Source of the DNA: Portulaca oleracea
Taxonomy: Eukaryota; Streptophyta; Magnoliopsida; Caryophyllales; Portulacaceae
DNA length: 64,000 nucleotides
NCBI GenBank assembly: GCA_029582165.1
Contig: CM055868.1
Location: forward strand, 7,639,501-7,703,500
Reading direction: 5' to 3'
Shown: positions 20,623 through 33,001 of the stretch, in pieces
Position numbering within the stretch: position 1 is the stretch's first letter
How the letters are laid out: each line of letters starts with the position of its first letter
Translations under genes and position numbers: made by a program
The notes under the pieces: generated by a model
Told to the model about the DNA's origin: nothing
Databases searched by the model: none
What the model saw: the letters and a program-made list of their open reading frames with translations, nothing else

Positions 20623-22242
20623 TTTTCGAGCTATAGTATAGCCGGGGTTTGTTTATCGTATCCACAGGGAGCAAGGTTCTTTTAATCAAAACTTTCGCTA
20701 CTGAACTTAGTTTAAGGTAAAAACAACGATTTATCGATGATGGGGGAAACAAAGACAGATTTCTGGATAAAATTAGAGAAAAGATGGGTTCTAGGGTCGG
20801 TCTTCGCCACCTAATGGTTACCCCTGAACAAAGCAGTCCCGGACAAAACACTAAACCAAGCTTGAAGTTAGGATATTGCATGAATAAAGCCCATTCGGGG
20901 CCCCTCTCGAGGTATACCCAAATTTAACCCTCAAAGTTTGTCCAATAATCTCTTAAGGACGCACCTAGAGAGCTTGATGTGCAAATTTCCCTACCTGAAC
21001 TCCTCCACTATTCTCATGTGGAATTGTTCAAATATCCATTTGAATACTCTAAAAGATTATGTTTGATGTAGATGTAATGGACTTTCACCGCATTAAATCC
21101 CATAGTCAATAGAGTGTTCAAATGAAAACTTCATAATCAAGGTCTAATGCCCTATCTAGAACTAACTCGGAACAAAGGATCCTATTAGGGGCTAAACTTC
21201 CCCTTAAACCCTAAGGAAATTAGCCACTAAACATGTTAACTAGTACCAAAATTATCAGATCTAAAATGAAGAGGCTAAACATGGTTTTAAGGAAAGAAAC
21301 TCGACAGAATTTATCACAAGGAACTAATTAAGATAAATAATCAAAGAAGGAAATGGACTTACCCAAATAAAAACTAAGATTGCTGGAATAAAAACAAGAT
21401 AAATCCAAAGCTTGAATAATATATCTTCAAAATAAATGCTTCTTGATTGTGATAATCTAGAACTAATGCAAAATAAAAGTGTTTGAGAGTAGAATTAGGT
21501 AAAGATCTAAGGTACAAATGGGAGCAAAATTAATTTCTAAGAGGAGTGATGAAGAGTAATCAAAAACTGCTAGGTTTAGATTGGGACCGAGCTTAAATAC
21601 AAAGGGGGAAAATTACATAAAACACAGTCGTTTAACGCTAAACATTACGTAATCCCAGCTCGTCACGGGCGCTACCAGCATTCGTCATGCCCGTGACGAG
21701 GCGATTTCAAAATCTCGGACTGGAATTCTTCGCTATGGTCACGGGCGTTACCTTTGGGGGTCACGCCCGTGACCACCTGGGAAACGACTCTTGGGATTTT
21801 CTTCGATAACGTCACGGGCGTTACCTGCTGTCGTCACGCCCATGACGGCTCTCGACATTTTGGCCAAAATTCTTCTTAAATTGGTCACGGGCATTACAAA
21901 TGGGGTCATGCCCGTGACCTTCGATGTTCAGCTTCCCCTTGATTTGCTCTTAGGTCACGGGCATTACCCTTGGTGGTCACGCCCGTGACCTCCCGGGTTT
22001 TCTGTTTTGTTCTCCTTTGGCCTTGAGGACGAGGGCCGGCTTCTAGGATCCCGGGATTGTTTCCTTGAACTCAGGAATTGGCTTCTTAGCGTCAACGAAC
22101 TCAATATTTCCCATGCTTCGGGCCCAAACTAACCTGCAAATAAACTGGTAAAACACGGGTAATAAATATTTATTAAGGAAGGTAACGAACTAAAATTCTA
22201 AGTAAATAGAGTAATATTTGGGCTCAAAAACGAGCCTAAACA
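20623..22242 (-). mobile_element. Gypsy LTR C (5' LTR of element 2), about 1.6 kb
   Basis: Diverged homologue of LTRs A and B: it shares ATCGTATCCACAGGGAGCAA near its left end and the order of blocks, and ends GAGCCTAAACA. The left terminus lacks a clean TG, so the start is approximate. A TATA-like CTTAAATAC is at 21592-21600. The array that follows uses words different from those of LTRs A and B. Copia integrase sequence resumes directly at 22243. Confidence 0.75.
21660..21990. repeat. Alternating palindromic word array in LTR C
   Basis: Five pairs alternate between GTCACGGGCGTTACC-type and GTCACGCCCGTGACC-type words (at about 21662, 21683, 21738, 21759, 21813, 21832, 21883, 21905, 21953 and 21976). 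The two members of a pair are near reverse complements, so each pair can fold. The array starts about 60 bp from the TATA-like box. Confidence 0.85.
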
Positions 22243-23764
22243 TTCGGCGGGCTATGTGCATAACACGACTCAAAGACATGGAAAGTTTGGTCCAAGAGCC
22301 ACTAGGATGATCTTTATTAGATACCTAAAACATTCAAAAGGCTACGTAATGTACGGAGAACATCCAAATGGTGGCATGAAGGAAGTTGATTCCCGAAATG
22401 TCGATTTTCTTGAGGATGAGTTCCCAAGTATTGGTGAAATTAAAAAGGATTTGCAATTGTATGAGTTACAACAACTATCTCTCGGTGAGGGGGAGGATTT
22501 GTATACTCGTCGAACGACCGAGGATAGTAGGTTTTCTCCAACTGATAATGATAGTGGGAGTGTTCCTACTATTTCTCCTAGAGAAAACTTGTCTCTTCAA
22601 GTTACTCAACAAGAGAATGAAGTTAGTCCTCAATCTCTAATTGATGAATATGAGGGTAGTCCTCATGCTCAGGAACTCACATCCCAAGGGGTTAGTGGGA
22701 GTGATCTTTTCCCTATTCAAGATTTTATATCTCAAAGGAAAAGGGGGGGGGGATCCTGTGCCTGAACAAACAAAATTACCAAGTCCTAAGCCACTTCGAA
22801 GGAGTGAACGTCGAAAAATTCTTCGTTGGTTTTTCCAAATCGAAGAGGAAATTTTCTTTTGTACTCCTATGGAGTTAGAGGAACCTACTAGGTATGTCCT
22901 AGGAGTAGAAATAATTAGAGATCGATCCAGGAAACTTCTTGGTTTATGTCAGAGGACATATATCGAGAAGATTTTGGAACGTTTTCGAATGCATTATTCC
23001 AAGCCCGTTGATACTCCAATTGAGAAGGGTTTAGCATTAAGTCTAGAATAGTGCCCTACAACAGATGCTAAAAAAACAGAAAATGAGCAATATCCCATAT
23101 GCAAGTGCCATTGGCAGTTTGATGTATGCTATGTTGTGTACTCGACCAAAAATTTGTTTTGCGGTTGGTTTGGTAAGTCGCTACCAAAGTAACCCGGGTC
23201 CTGCTCATTGGCAAGCCGTCAAGAGGATATTTCGTCATCTTTGAGGGACTTCTAACTTGGTACTTTGCTATCAAGGAGGGGATCTAAAGTTAAGGGGGTA
23301 TTCCGATGCTGACTAGGGAGGTGACTTAGATGAGTCCAAGTCCACCTCCGGATATGTCTTCACTCTTGGTGGGGGGAGCTATATATTGGTGCAACAAGAA
23401 GCAAGATTGCATAGCTTTATCGACCATGGAAGCAGAATATGTCGCTTGTTGTCTCGCCGCGCAGGAGGCGGTCTGGCTAAGGAATTTTCTTCAGGATCTA
23501 CATCTCACCCCGAGGGTTGATGATCCCATTGAGATGTGGTGCGATAATACTGTTGCTATCCAATATGCTAAGGATCCTAAGTTTCATAGGAAGGCAAAGC
23601 ATATTAAGAGGCATTATCATTTTGTAAGAAATGCCATAAAGTTCAAAGAAGTCATTGTAAAATATTTGCCTACTAGTAAGATGATTGCAGATCCTTTAAC
23701 TAAGCCTACTCCTAGAGACATGTTCAAATCTCATGTGGTGAGTTTAGGACTTCGTAGGTGTTAG
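22243..23764 (+). pseudogene. Ty1/copia pol remains (integrase end, RT end, RNase H)
   Basis: 22256-22765 reads as the C-terminal integrase and linker (HGKFGPRATRMIFIRYLKHS..GYVMY). After a jump, 22890-23050 is the end of reverse transcriptase (YVLGVEIIRDRSRKLLGL). 23070-23300 continues in other frames. 23330-23764 is the copia RNase H with DCIALSTMEAEYVACCLAAQ and a C-terminal KYLPTSKMIADPLTKPTPRD. The catalytic YVDD part of the RT is missing, a stop replaces Trp in the SDADWGG-like motif (about 23316), and frames change several times. Confidence 0.85.
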
Positions 23765-24781
23765 ATCTTTTGGATATTTTATTTATTGGACGTGTATAGT
23801 GAACTTTTTTCTTTTGGAATAAATAATGATGTTTATTTTTCCTTAAGTGTTCATTATATTTTTTTGTTGTTCTTGGTTGTTTGATAAGGCATATCTGAAT
23901 GTCACTAGGCTTCTGATTATCTTATCACATGGATAATCATCCCTGACACTTAAGTAGTGGTAGGATGAGAATAAATCATATTGGTACTAGGTGTGCAGTA
24001 TTGATCACTATTGATTTTCTTTAGTAGAATAAATAGTTATTGAAAAGTATAGTCGCCTTAGTAAGTCTAAGATGAGATTTTTGTTAATCGAATATAATAC
24101 AACCTTATATTGAAGCCTTAAGCCGAATTTTGAGTACCAAGGGAATTGCTTGGTGCGCAAGCTTGGTAATTGAAATCAGTTATGAGTATTAACTGGGCTT
24201 GTTATTCGCATGGTATAAAAGGTGACGACCTCGCCTTAGTGGGAGGTATACCGTGACACACATTTTCATACTGTGTGTTAGTTGACCTAGAGGAGTGACA
24301 ACTAAATCCGTTTTTTTGTCACTATGTGATCCCACTAGACATCGTAGTCTACTTGGATGACGCCCTTTGACCTAGAACTATGGTAATGATTCAAGGTTTG
24401 ATGTAGCTACTTTAATGTACACTCCAAGGGCTATGGAATGATACAGTCCAGCGGAATACATTTGGAAAGCTATCATGCTAAGATGAAGTACCATGAGTGT
24501 CTAAGGAAGAATCGATCCATCATTTTCATATAAGCCCCGACGGTTATAGTGAGATTATAACCATATGATATATCAGGCATAAAGGGACGTTGTATGCCAT
24601 TAACGATGTAAGGATGATTCAGGGTATCATCAATTTGAAAGTGTTATGTTAATTGGATGGTAACTTAATATAACACTGCTAATTATTTTTGGTCGCACGG
24701 TTCATTCCTGGTATGAAATGCAAAGAGATGTTTTTGTGAGAGTATGTGATATTTGAGGCTTATATGCCCGAGTGGGAGTAT
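23765..24781 (+). other. Copia 3' untranslated region and PPT
   Basis: About 1 kb without a reading frame separates the RNase H stop from the 3' LTR. It ends in the purine-rich GAGTGGGAG just before TGTTGACTG, the likely polypurine tract. Confidence 0.6.
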
Positions 24782-25131
24782 TGTTGACTGAGGTTTGACC
24801 TCAGATTTGTAACGACCACATAACTAATTGCATTGATATGGGCTGTTACAAGATCATAAATCCCAAGAATCATTCCCCTAATTAATGTGTTTCATATTAT
24901 TTAAGGGGATGATTAGGGGATTAGAAAAATACAGAATACACATACAATCTATTAAATACTCATTGTTCTCTTTGTACGGTCTACCATCAGTGAGACTCGG
25001 GTTTGTAGTGTGGCAAAGTTCCGGCGTCTCTAGTAGCCACCGGAGAACGGTCCTGACAAAGTTGTACGAGCAAGCATCCAGACAACAACCCAATTCCGCA
25101 TTATGGTTAGTTCTTCGATATTCTAATAATA
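24782..25131 (+). repeat. 3' LTR of the copia element
   Basis: Starts TGTTGACTGAGG like the 5' piece. It contains an inverted pair, AATCATTCCCCTAATTAA and TTAAGGGGATGATTAGGGG. The right border is set by the ATACCTAT shared with the left flank. An alternative end is TTAACA at about 25141. Confidence 0.65.
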
Positions 25132-25898
25132 CCTATTAACAGTAGTTTTGATTAGAGTTGGACATTCGCAATATGGAAAATTCAGAGATGAGACATGACC
25201 TCTTGAACAACCCTTGCAAGTGGGCCAAGAAGGAAAAAGAATTGGATCAATACCAACAACACAACAACGATACGATAATATCGTGCCTGCATTAAATGAA
25301 ATGAATTAAAATGCATTCCATAATTTGACGTAGACAATGAAGATAAAATATGAATTCGGAGGCAAAGGAACGAAATGAGAATTTGGTGGTAATGAACATA
25401 AATTTTACATTCGGTGATGGGGAATATGCAGTTGGTGCGATCCGCTTAGCAAGAAACAACTTCTTTAAATTATGAATTCGCAGATTCTTACGACGAATAA
25501 AGCGTAGTTGATCTTGAACATGTCCATTTTCTACGTACCTAATACATGGAGCACAAATAAGTAATGAAGGTTCCAGTATTTGGTTAAAATAAAGGTAATG
25601 TCAATGTATCATTTTATAGTGTGGATAAGTATATACCAAGCCTCAAAATTGTCAGTATCTTTAATAGGTGGATTAATCAACAATCTGCTTCAAGGTATAG
25701 CTTGAAGATTGATTCCTACAGGAAAATAAAGGTTAACAAAAGGGAAAAAAGATATTAATCGAAAAATATACACAAATAAACAAAATAATAGATAGAGAAA
25801 TAATAAATGGCATACCACCTTTATAACCACGGACTATTAGTCTAGATGCTAGGAGTATATTTTCTTGTGACAAATGTGTAGAAAGATACTTGCCTTCA
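25132..25898. other. Gene-free intergenic DNA
   Basis: AT-rich, no gene or recognised repeat seen. Confidence 0.5.
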
Positions 25899-27024
25899 TG
25901 ATGGAGGTCCTCCATCTGAACCAGCATCAGGAGCAGCAACGACCTCACCAACATCAGCATTGAGGCCATCATCAACCACATCAAACACTGACATCCAAGA
26001 GTGCTTTATGATGGTCCAACAAGTCATGAGGTCGTCCAACAACAAGAAGATCATCACCAACAGAAGACCAACCAGTGAGGCTACTTCTCAATTCCATATC
26101 TTTGGATTGAGGTCCTCACCAGTGCTTTGAAGACTTCACTCTAGAGCTGTTGAGGACTTTCCAGCTCAGTGAAGATGTTTGCCAGTTCTGAGGTCCTCTA
26201 TGAAGACATCACTTCTGGAACTGTTGAGGATATTCCAGTTCTGTGAGGTGATCCTGCATTGAGGTCCTCCACGAAGACTCACCTTCAATTGTGAGGCCAT
26301 TTCCAGCTTGTGAGGTGATATAACCGTTTGTAATAAAGAAAACGCGTTTGTTAAAGTTATTTCATTTTATTTCCTTTTATTTTGAAGTTATCCAATTTGT
26401 AATGAGGCTTAATTAGCTTGCTAAGTTAGTTAAGTAGTTTAATGCTTAATTAGTGAGTTTCTTGAGCAAGGGGAAACCATTAATCATCTAGCTCAACCCT
26501 AGCTTTATATAGCTTGTAATCGGCAGCTTGAGGTGATTATCTATCAGTGAAATTAATAGCATTTTGAGTGCCTTGATTGAGCCTCTTGTTTGTGAGTGAC
26601 GTTAAACTCTCATCTTTGGTTAATTCTACTACAGTAGCAAGGATTTGGCAATCCTTGTGGTGGGTGTAGAGCTTGGTAATCTCAGTGGTGGTGTGTCTGT
26701 ATCCATTGAGGTCATCCAGTCCATTGCCCTTGGAGTTCTAGCTGTGGTGTGTCTGTATCAGCTCGAGCCTCAAGACTATCTTCGGTTACTGTTTGATTGT
26801 AAGTTTGTCCATCCGATCATCATTTCATCATCATCCATTCATCCATTTGTTCATTGGTGTTTATACTCTGTTTTGGAGGAGGTTGTAATTGATTTCTTGT
26901 CGTGAGGTCTGTTTTGGGTGTTTTGGTGTTTGATTCTATATTGTGAGGCCAGATTGTGTGTGATATGTGTTAATGTGGTGTACTGTGAGGTCAATACTCT
27001 GATCATAGGACCTTGCATACATCA
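25899..27024 (+). mobile_element. Solo LTR, 1126 bp, with CTTCA target duplication
   Basis: TGATGGAGGTCC...CATACATCA begins with TG, ends with CA and has 5-base inverted termini TGATG/CATCA. CTTCA lies on both sides (25894-25898 and 27025-27029). A TATA-like CTTTATATAGC at 26513-26523 suggests plus orientation. Words of the type TGAGGTCCTC recur through the 5' half. No internal retrotransposon sequence lies next to it. Confidence 0.75.
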
Positions 27025-27029
27025 CTTCA

Positions 27030-27541
27030 ACTTAAACAAAATCTCTCCATAAGGTAAGTCTCAATGTATTTAATCCACATTATAACAAATAACAACCCAA
27101 TAGTTAAATTGAGTGAAACTTATAGTATATGCAAAATCAACAGTATCTAAAGTAGAAATGGTACATAAAGTAAATAATGTGATAGTAGCAATTAGCTCCA
27201 AATACATACCGCATATCTCAAATGAGGACATCTTGTTTGGGGATGCCTGCAGCAGTCCTCTCATTTGGAGAGATAGCAACAAACAAAGCTCAAATGAGGA
27301 CATCTATGCAAAAGAAAACATTAACATATATGTTCATAAAGTAGGGAAAAATGATCAAAAATAGTAGGAAAAATATGTATTGCTCTTTATACGAGAATGT
27401 TTTTAATAAAATCCTTGATAACAAGATTACCCAATGGTCCCAATTACTTGTTTCTTACTGAAAGAATATCCGATAAAAAAAAACTTAATTGTTAACACAT
27501 TTATTATTTGTTTTAATTTTTCTAATGCCCCTCACATTAAT
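27030..27541. other. Gene-free stretch with a short duplication
   Basis: CTCAAATGAGGACATCT occurs at about 27218 and 27291, with an inverted partial copy (CCTCTCATTTGGAG) between them. No gene seen. Confidence 0.5.
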
Positions 27542-27658
27542 AAATACTCCGAATTAGTCTCTCTCGGTCTAACGCCGAGTGAGAGTCTGTGCCCTAGGGT
27601 TTCTAGGTTTCGGGGTAGAGTGGCCGCCGCCGATTAGCCTGCCGGTGCAGGAGTACCC

Positions 27659-28648
27659 ATGGCTTCCAGAGGTGAAGGAAGTGGTTCGAAAGGTAAAGGT
27701 GTGAAGGAGGGTAAAGAAAGCAAGGAAAAAATAGTAGTGAGGTGGGATGACGATGCCGACAATGAGGAAGAACAGTCTGCGCTTGATCTCTGCCTAGTTG
27801 GGAAATTGTGGACGACGAGGAAATTTAATGCCTTCACATTCATGCAGACGATGGAGAAGATATGGAGTCCGAAGTACGGCATGGAGTCAAAGGAAATAGG
27901 ACCAAATTTATTCCTTTTTCAATTCTACCATTGGAAGGACATGGAGCGAGTAGAGGAAGGGGAACCGTGGCTTTTTGATAAAAGCACGGTGGTGCTAAAG
28001 TGAGTGGTGAAAGGTCTTCGGCCGTCAGAGATGGAGGAGATGCTGGATCATGCCCCATTCTGGGTGCAGATTTACGACCCACCCTTTGACGGAAGGAAGA
28101 ACTCGAATATTACGGCCCTAGCAAATTCCATCGGGGTGTTGGTGAAGGTAGACGAGGAGTGCAACAAAGGATGGACTAAGACACTCAGGTTCAAAGCTCT
28201 AATGAACCTAAAATAGCCTTTTCCGGACGAAGTGGATGTGCAACGGAAGGACGGTTCGGTAACTACGCTAATGGTGAAGTATGAGAAATTGCCAAACATA
28301 TGCTATTATTGTGGACGGGTGGGCCACATTGAAAGGGATTGCCTGGAAAAGGAAGACAATGATGAAGATGGGATTGTCTACAGCTACGGAGAATGGATTA
28401 GGGCATCCCCTTGGAAACCTAATAGAAGAAGGGGGGGAAACCATGAAAGCGATGAAGGGGGGAAGGGTGCTAGGAATTTAATTTTCAAACCCAAAGCTGC
28501 TGTGAAAGAAAAAACAAATGAGCAAATTGAGGAGATGGCAGAAAGCTTTCTCATGATAAACGTGAATGACAAGGGGAAGATCAGTGAAGATAAAAGTGTT
28601 GAAGGGGAGCAGAACATGCATGATGAAGGTGCTGAAAACTACAACTGA
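27659..28648 (+). pseudogene. LINE ORF1, nucleic-acid-binding protein
   Basis: Starts MASRGEGSGSKGKG. The N-terminal DUF4283-type region is followed by the zinc knuckle CYYCGRVGHIERDC (28301-28342), a perfect CX2CX4HX4C. The frame is one line of about 330 codons interrupted by TGA at 28001-28003 and TAG at 28214-28216. Its role in plant L1s is to coat and chaperone the element RNA. Confidence 0.85.
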
Positions 28649-28900
28649 CGGGCGTGCGTGGGGATCAGCAGGTAAGCAAGTTCACGAGGAAGCGGGAAAA
28701 TGGAAAAGGATCAAACGCATGCTACCAAACAATGGTAACTCTGGATGGCCTGGAAAAGAAAAAACAAGGAAGCGCGGGGCAGAAGAATTTGAAGGAGGGG
28801 ACGAACCGAGTAGCAAAGTACGGAAAAACGATGCAAGAATTGAAGGGGGAAGTGACGAAGTAAATGCGGCGGAGGCTGGCACACAGCCCCGCCAAGAGCC

Positions 28901-31900
28901 ATGAATGCTTTAGCCTACAACTGTTGCGGGCTTGGGAACCCGAAGGCAGTTAATGCCCTAAAAGGCATAGTGAATGAGAAAGATCCCGACATCGTTTTCT
29001 TATCGGAAACAAAGCTGAAGACATTGGAGATGGAAAAGATAAAGCGCAAGCTGAGGTACACGAATAGGGTGATAGTAGATTGCTTGGGTACAGGGAGACG
29101 TAGAACTGGGGGCTTGGTCATGTTTTGGAAGTCCCATTTGAATCTATCTCTTAAGTCCATGTCCCATAATCATATAGACATGGAAAATATTACTCAAGAT
29201 GGAAGACCAAGTTGGAGAGTGACAGGCATTTACGGATGGCCGGATGATGAAGAAAAGCACAAAACATGGGAGTTGTTAAACACGCTTCACACAGGTGGTA
29301 CTCCTTGGCTATGCTTTGGAGACTTCAACGCCATACTGGAGGAGGAAGAAAAACGAGGGGGCAATGGAGCAGATAGGAGACTTATGAATAGCTTCCAGGA
29401 AACGATGAATCGGTGCGGATTGCAAGACCTCGGATATACCGGTCACAGATATACATGGTCAAACAACCAAGTGGGAAATAGGAATATACAGGAAAGGTTG
29501 GACAGATTCTTAGCGAATGAAGGATGGAAGGTTGCTTTCCCTTGGGTGTCGGTAACACATCTGACGAAGCGGAAGTCCGACCATCTGCCTAACTTCATAG
29601 AATGTCGACATGCGAGACCAACAGGAAGCAAAACCATAAAGACCAAGCGCAGACCCTGTAGATTTGAAAAATCCTGGACGATTGAGGAGGAATGTGAGAA
29701 AGGAGTGGAGGAAGCATGGTTGAAGACCCGTTACATGGAGGATGGACAAAAATTGCTCAGCTGCTGTAAAGAGCTGAAAAAACGGTTTGGGTCGAGGACA
29801 AGATCAATAGGGGAGGAGATAAAAGAAAAGAAGGAGGAGATAGACAAACTGCAAAGGCTAGAGTAATCTGCAGAGGTCATTGAGCGAGTTCGACAGTTAA
29901 ATGGGGGAATTGACAAGCTGGAGCTACAGGAGGAGATGATGTGGCAACGACGCAGTAGGCAGTCCTGGATTACTGAAGGAGACAGAAATACGAGATTTTT
30001 CCATCAAAAAGCAACCATCCGGGAAAGAAGAAATAAAATAGTGCAATTGCAAGATAACAATGGCGAGTGGGTGTATGAAGATGAGGATCTCGACAGGGTG
30101 CTGCTGCAATATTTTGAAGAGCTCTTCAGATCAACAAATTCAGTGGGCAATGAAGAAATCGATGAAGTCCTACAACCGGTGATAATTGATGAGATGAACA
30201 GGGAGCTATTACGCCCTTTCACCAGTGAGGAGGTATATAATGCCTTGCTACAAATGCATCCAACAAAGGCGCCGGGTCCCGATGGTATGCCCGCTTTATT
30301 CTTTCAGTTATACTGGCATATAATCGGACATGATGTGAATAGAATTGTGCTGAATATTCTAAATTGTGGGGGGAGTTTAGAAGAGTTCAATTCGACATAC
30401 ATAGCACTAATACCCAAAATCAAAGCGGTGACAGGACCGAAGGACTTCAGACCAATTAGCCTTTGCAACACCATATACAAAATTATAGCGAAGGCCATTG
30501 TGAACAGATTGAAGAACATCCTCCCATCAGTGATCCATGAGTCCCAAAGCACTTTCATCCCGGGCAGGTTGATAACGGACAATGTCTTGGTCGCCTTCGA
30601 ACAGTTCCATTACTTGAAGAAGCGGAAGAGAAGAGGACAGAAGGGATACATGGCCCTAAAACTGGACATGAGTAAAGCTTATGATAGGGTCGAGTGGGAT
30701 TTTCTGGAGAAAGTGTTAATGAGGTTGGGATTTCATGAACAGTGGGTGGATCTCGTTATGCAATGCGTGACAACTGTATCATTTGCAATCTTGGTCAATG
30801 GCCAACCTACAACGTGGTTTAAACCACAACGGGGGCTTAGACAGGGAGACCCATTGTCACCCTATTTATTTATATTATGCACGGAGTTCTTCTCCAGTTT
30901 GATTATGGATGCAGTTAAAAAGAAACAAATTCATGGTGTGCGAGTGTGTAATGGAGCGCCAACTGTGTCGCACCTTTTTTTCGCGGATGACAGCCTACTT
31001 TACGCCAGAGCAAACCAAAATGAAGCCTCGCGAATTCTGCAAATTCTCCTCCAGTATGAAATTTTATCTGGGCAAGTGGTCAATGTTGAGAAATCAGAAG
31101 TCTCTTTTAGCCGAAATGTGTGCGAAAATACGCAAGAAATGCTCCGTAGGAGGCTGAATTTTAAGGTTGTAGAGGCTCCACAACGCTACCTTGGTCTTCC
31201 TACTGTCATGGGAAGATCGAAGGGTGCAGCTTTCAAAACCATTATTGACTGACTCTGGAAGAAATTGAAGGGCTGGAAGGAGAGCACACTATCAAGGTCG
31301 GGGCGGGAAGTTTTGATTAAGGCGGTTATTCAAGCCATCCCAAGCTATGCGATGCAATGCTTTGAAATCTCAAAGCACGTATGCGAGGAAGTGGAGAAAC
31401 TGTGCCGAAGATTTTGGTGGGGAATGAAGGAAGAAGGACATAGCCTATCATGGATCTCGTGGGAGAAGATGCGGTCAAAAGGCAAGGGGATGGGTTTCCA
31501 AAGATGCCTGTTCAATTTGGCTCATGGCCAAACAGTGGAAGTTGGTGACGAACCCGGACAGTCTAGCAGCTAGGGTCTTGAAAGCACGATATTATCCAAA
31601 AACGAGTTTTTGGGAGGTAGCTACGGGATACCAACCTAGTTACTCTTGGCGCAGCATATTGAAAGCCCAACACCTGGTCAGGGAGGGGTCAATGTGGATG
31701 GTGGGAAACGGAGCGTCCATTAAAATCTGGAAGGACAAATGGATGCCCCGATCAACAAATAACATGGTACATACAGTGCCCACATTTCTTCACGAGGAGG
31801 CACTAATGGCAGAGCTTATCGACCAGGACAAAAGAGAGTGGAACATGGCAGTGATTCAAAGAAATTTTCAATGAGGAGCAAGCGGGCGAAATACAAAGCA

Positions 31901-33001
31901 TTCCGTTGAGTTCTCGAATGAGCCGATTACCTTCGATGGGTACTGTCAAAAAATGGGGATTTCAATGTTAAGAGTGCTTACCACCTCGCCGAAGCTTCAA
32001 CACTACAGTACACCCTAAATTGCCCCGTAGTTCGAGTGATCGATGGTAGATGGCTAAGGTTCGGAAGGGAAGACCCAACCACGAACTCGAATCTGTGTTG
32101 GCGAGCCATCCAGATGCAATTCCTACTTGGGTAAATCTGTAAAACGCGGCATGGACATCGATGTTGTGTGTCCCACCGTGGTGAAGACTATGAAACCACT
32201 ACCCATGTCTTCCTAGATCGCTTCCATCACAGAAGAATTGTGGGCTAAGAGCCCTTTTCGACTAGAAGTGAGAAGCCGAGGAAGGACTTTGGAGATTGGT
32301 GTCATGAACTTTTCAACAAGGTGACAGATGAGGAGAGAGGCCTATTAATGAATCTGATCGGGCAACTATGGCGAAGGAGAAACAAATGGGTGTTTGAGAA
32401 AAGAGATGGAGTATTGAAAACATGATTAACGTGGTTGATGATTGGAATTCACCGAACACAAGTCCAAGTTATCGACCCCAAAAGGAAGAAAGGAAGAAAA
32501 GGCAGAAACTTGGCAAGCACCAAGCAGGGGAATTCTAAAGGTAAACGTAGATGCTTCATTACGGGTCCAAAATCAAAGAGGAATGGGTGTAGTCATCAGA
32601 GACCACGCTAGACAATGCATCGCTGTGGCGTGTTCCAGGACCCAAGCAACATGGGACTCGGAGTGAATGAGCGGTGCATAAATTTGGTCTCCAAATCACG
32701 GCTCCACAGAATACGACAGATTATACTGGAAATGGACTCCCAAGAGATAATCTGGTCACTGCAGAACAAAAAACTAAGGAGAGGATATGCTGCAGCTTTT
32801 ATCAAAGACTGTCTTCGATTAATTGATAGCTTTGTTTCGGTTTCTTTTTCTTTTGTTAGGCGACAGCTAAATAAAGCAGCTCATGAAGCCGCCAGATTAG
32901 ATATCCCTTGTAATCACACAAAGGTGTGGATGGAAAATGTACCTGAGACAGTGATGCAGATAGTCAGGGAGGATCTTGATCTGATGCAAGTTTCACAGTA
33001 A
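28901..33001 (+). pseudogene. LINE ORF2: endonuclease, reverse transcriptase, RNase H
   Basis: Starts MNALAYNCCGLGNPKAV. The apurinic-type endonuclease (DIVFLSETK, CFGDFNAIL, SDHLP) covers about 28901-29650. The reverse transcriptase covers about 30180-31250, with KLDMSKAYDRVEW, RGLRQGDPLSPYLF and the catalytic FADD at 30980-30991. A zf-RVT-like part is near 31900-32250. RNase H (KVNVDASL, GMGVVIRD) begins near 32540. Lesions are a TAA at 29864-29866, a TGA at 31250-31252, frame changes near 31510 and 31870, and more beyond. Plant L1 ORF2 proteins are about 1300 residues long, which fits the span. Confidence 0.87.

Larger units (their letters stand above)
6472..25131 (+). mobile_element. Ty1/copia element, internally deleted, filled with gypsy elements
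   Basis: A plus-strand copia relic. It has a 5' LTR piece (6472-6577), a gag piece (7903-8190), pol remains (22243-23764) and a 3' LTR (24782-about 25131). The first bases of both LTRs agree almost perfectly. The bases just outside, ATACCTAT, occur at 6464-6471 and 25129-25136, so CCTAT is a likely 5-bp target duplication of the whole structure, although the 3' LTR then lacks a canonical CA end. About 2 kb of copia (rest of gag, protease, most of integrase) is missing at the place now holding 14 kb of gypsy sequence, so a deletion accompanied or followed the insertion. Confidence 0.65.
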
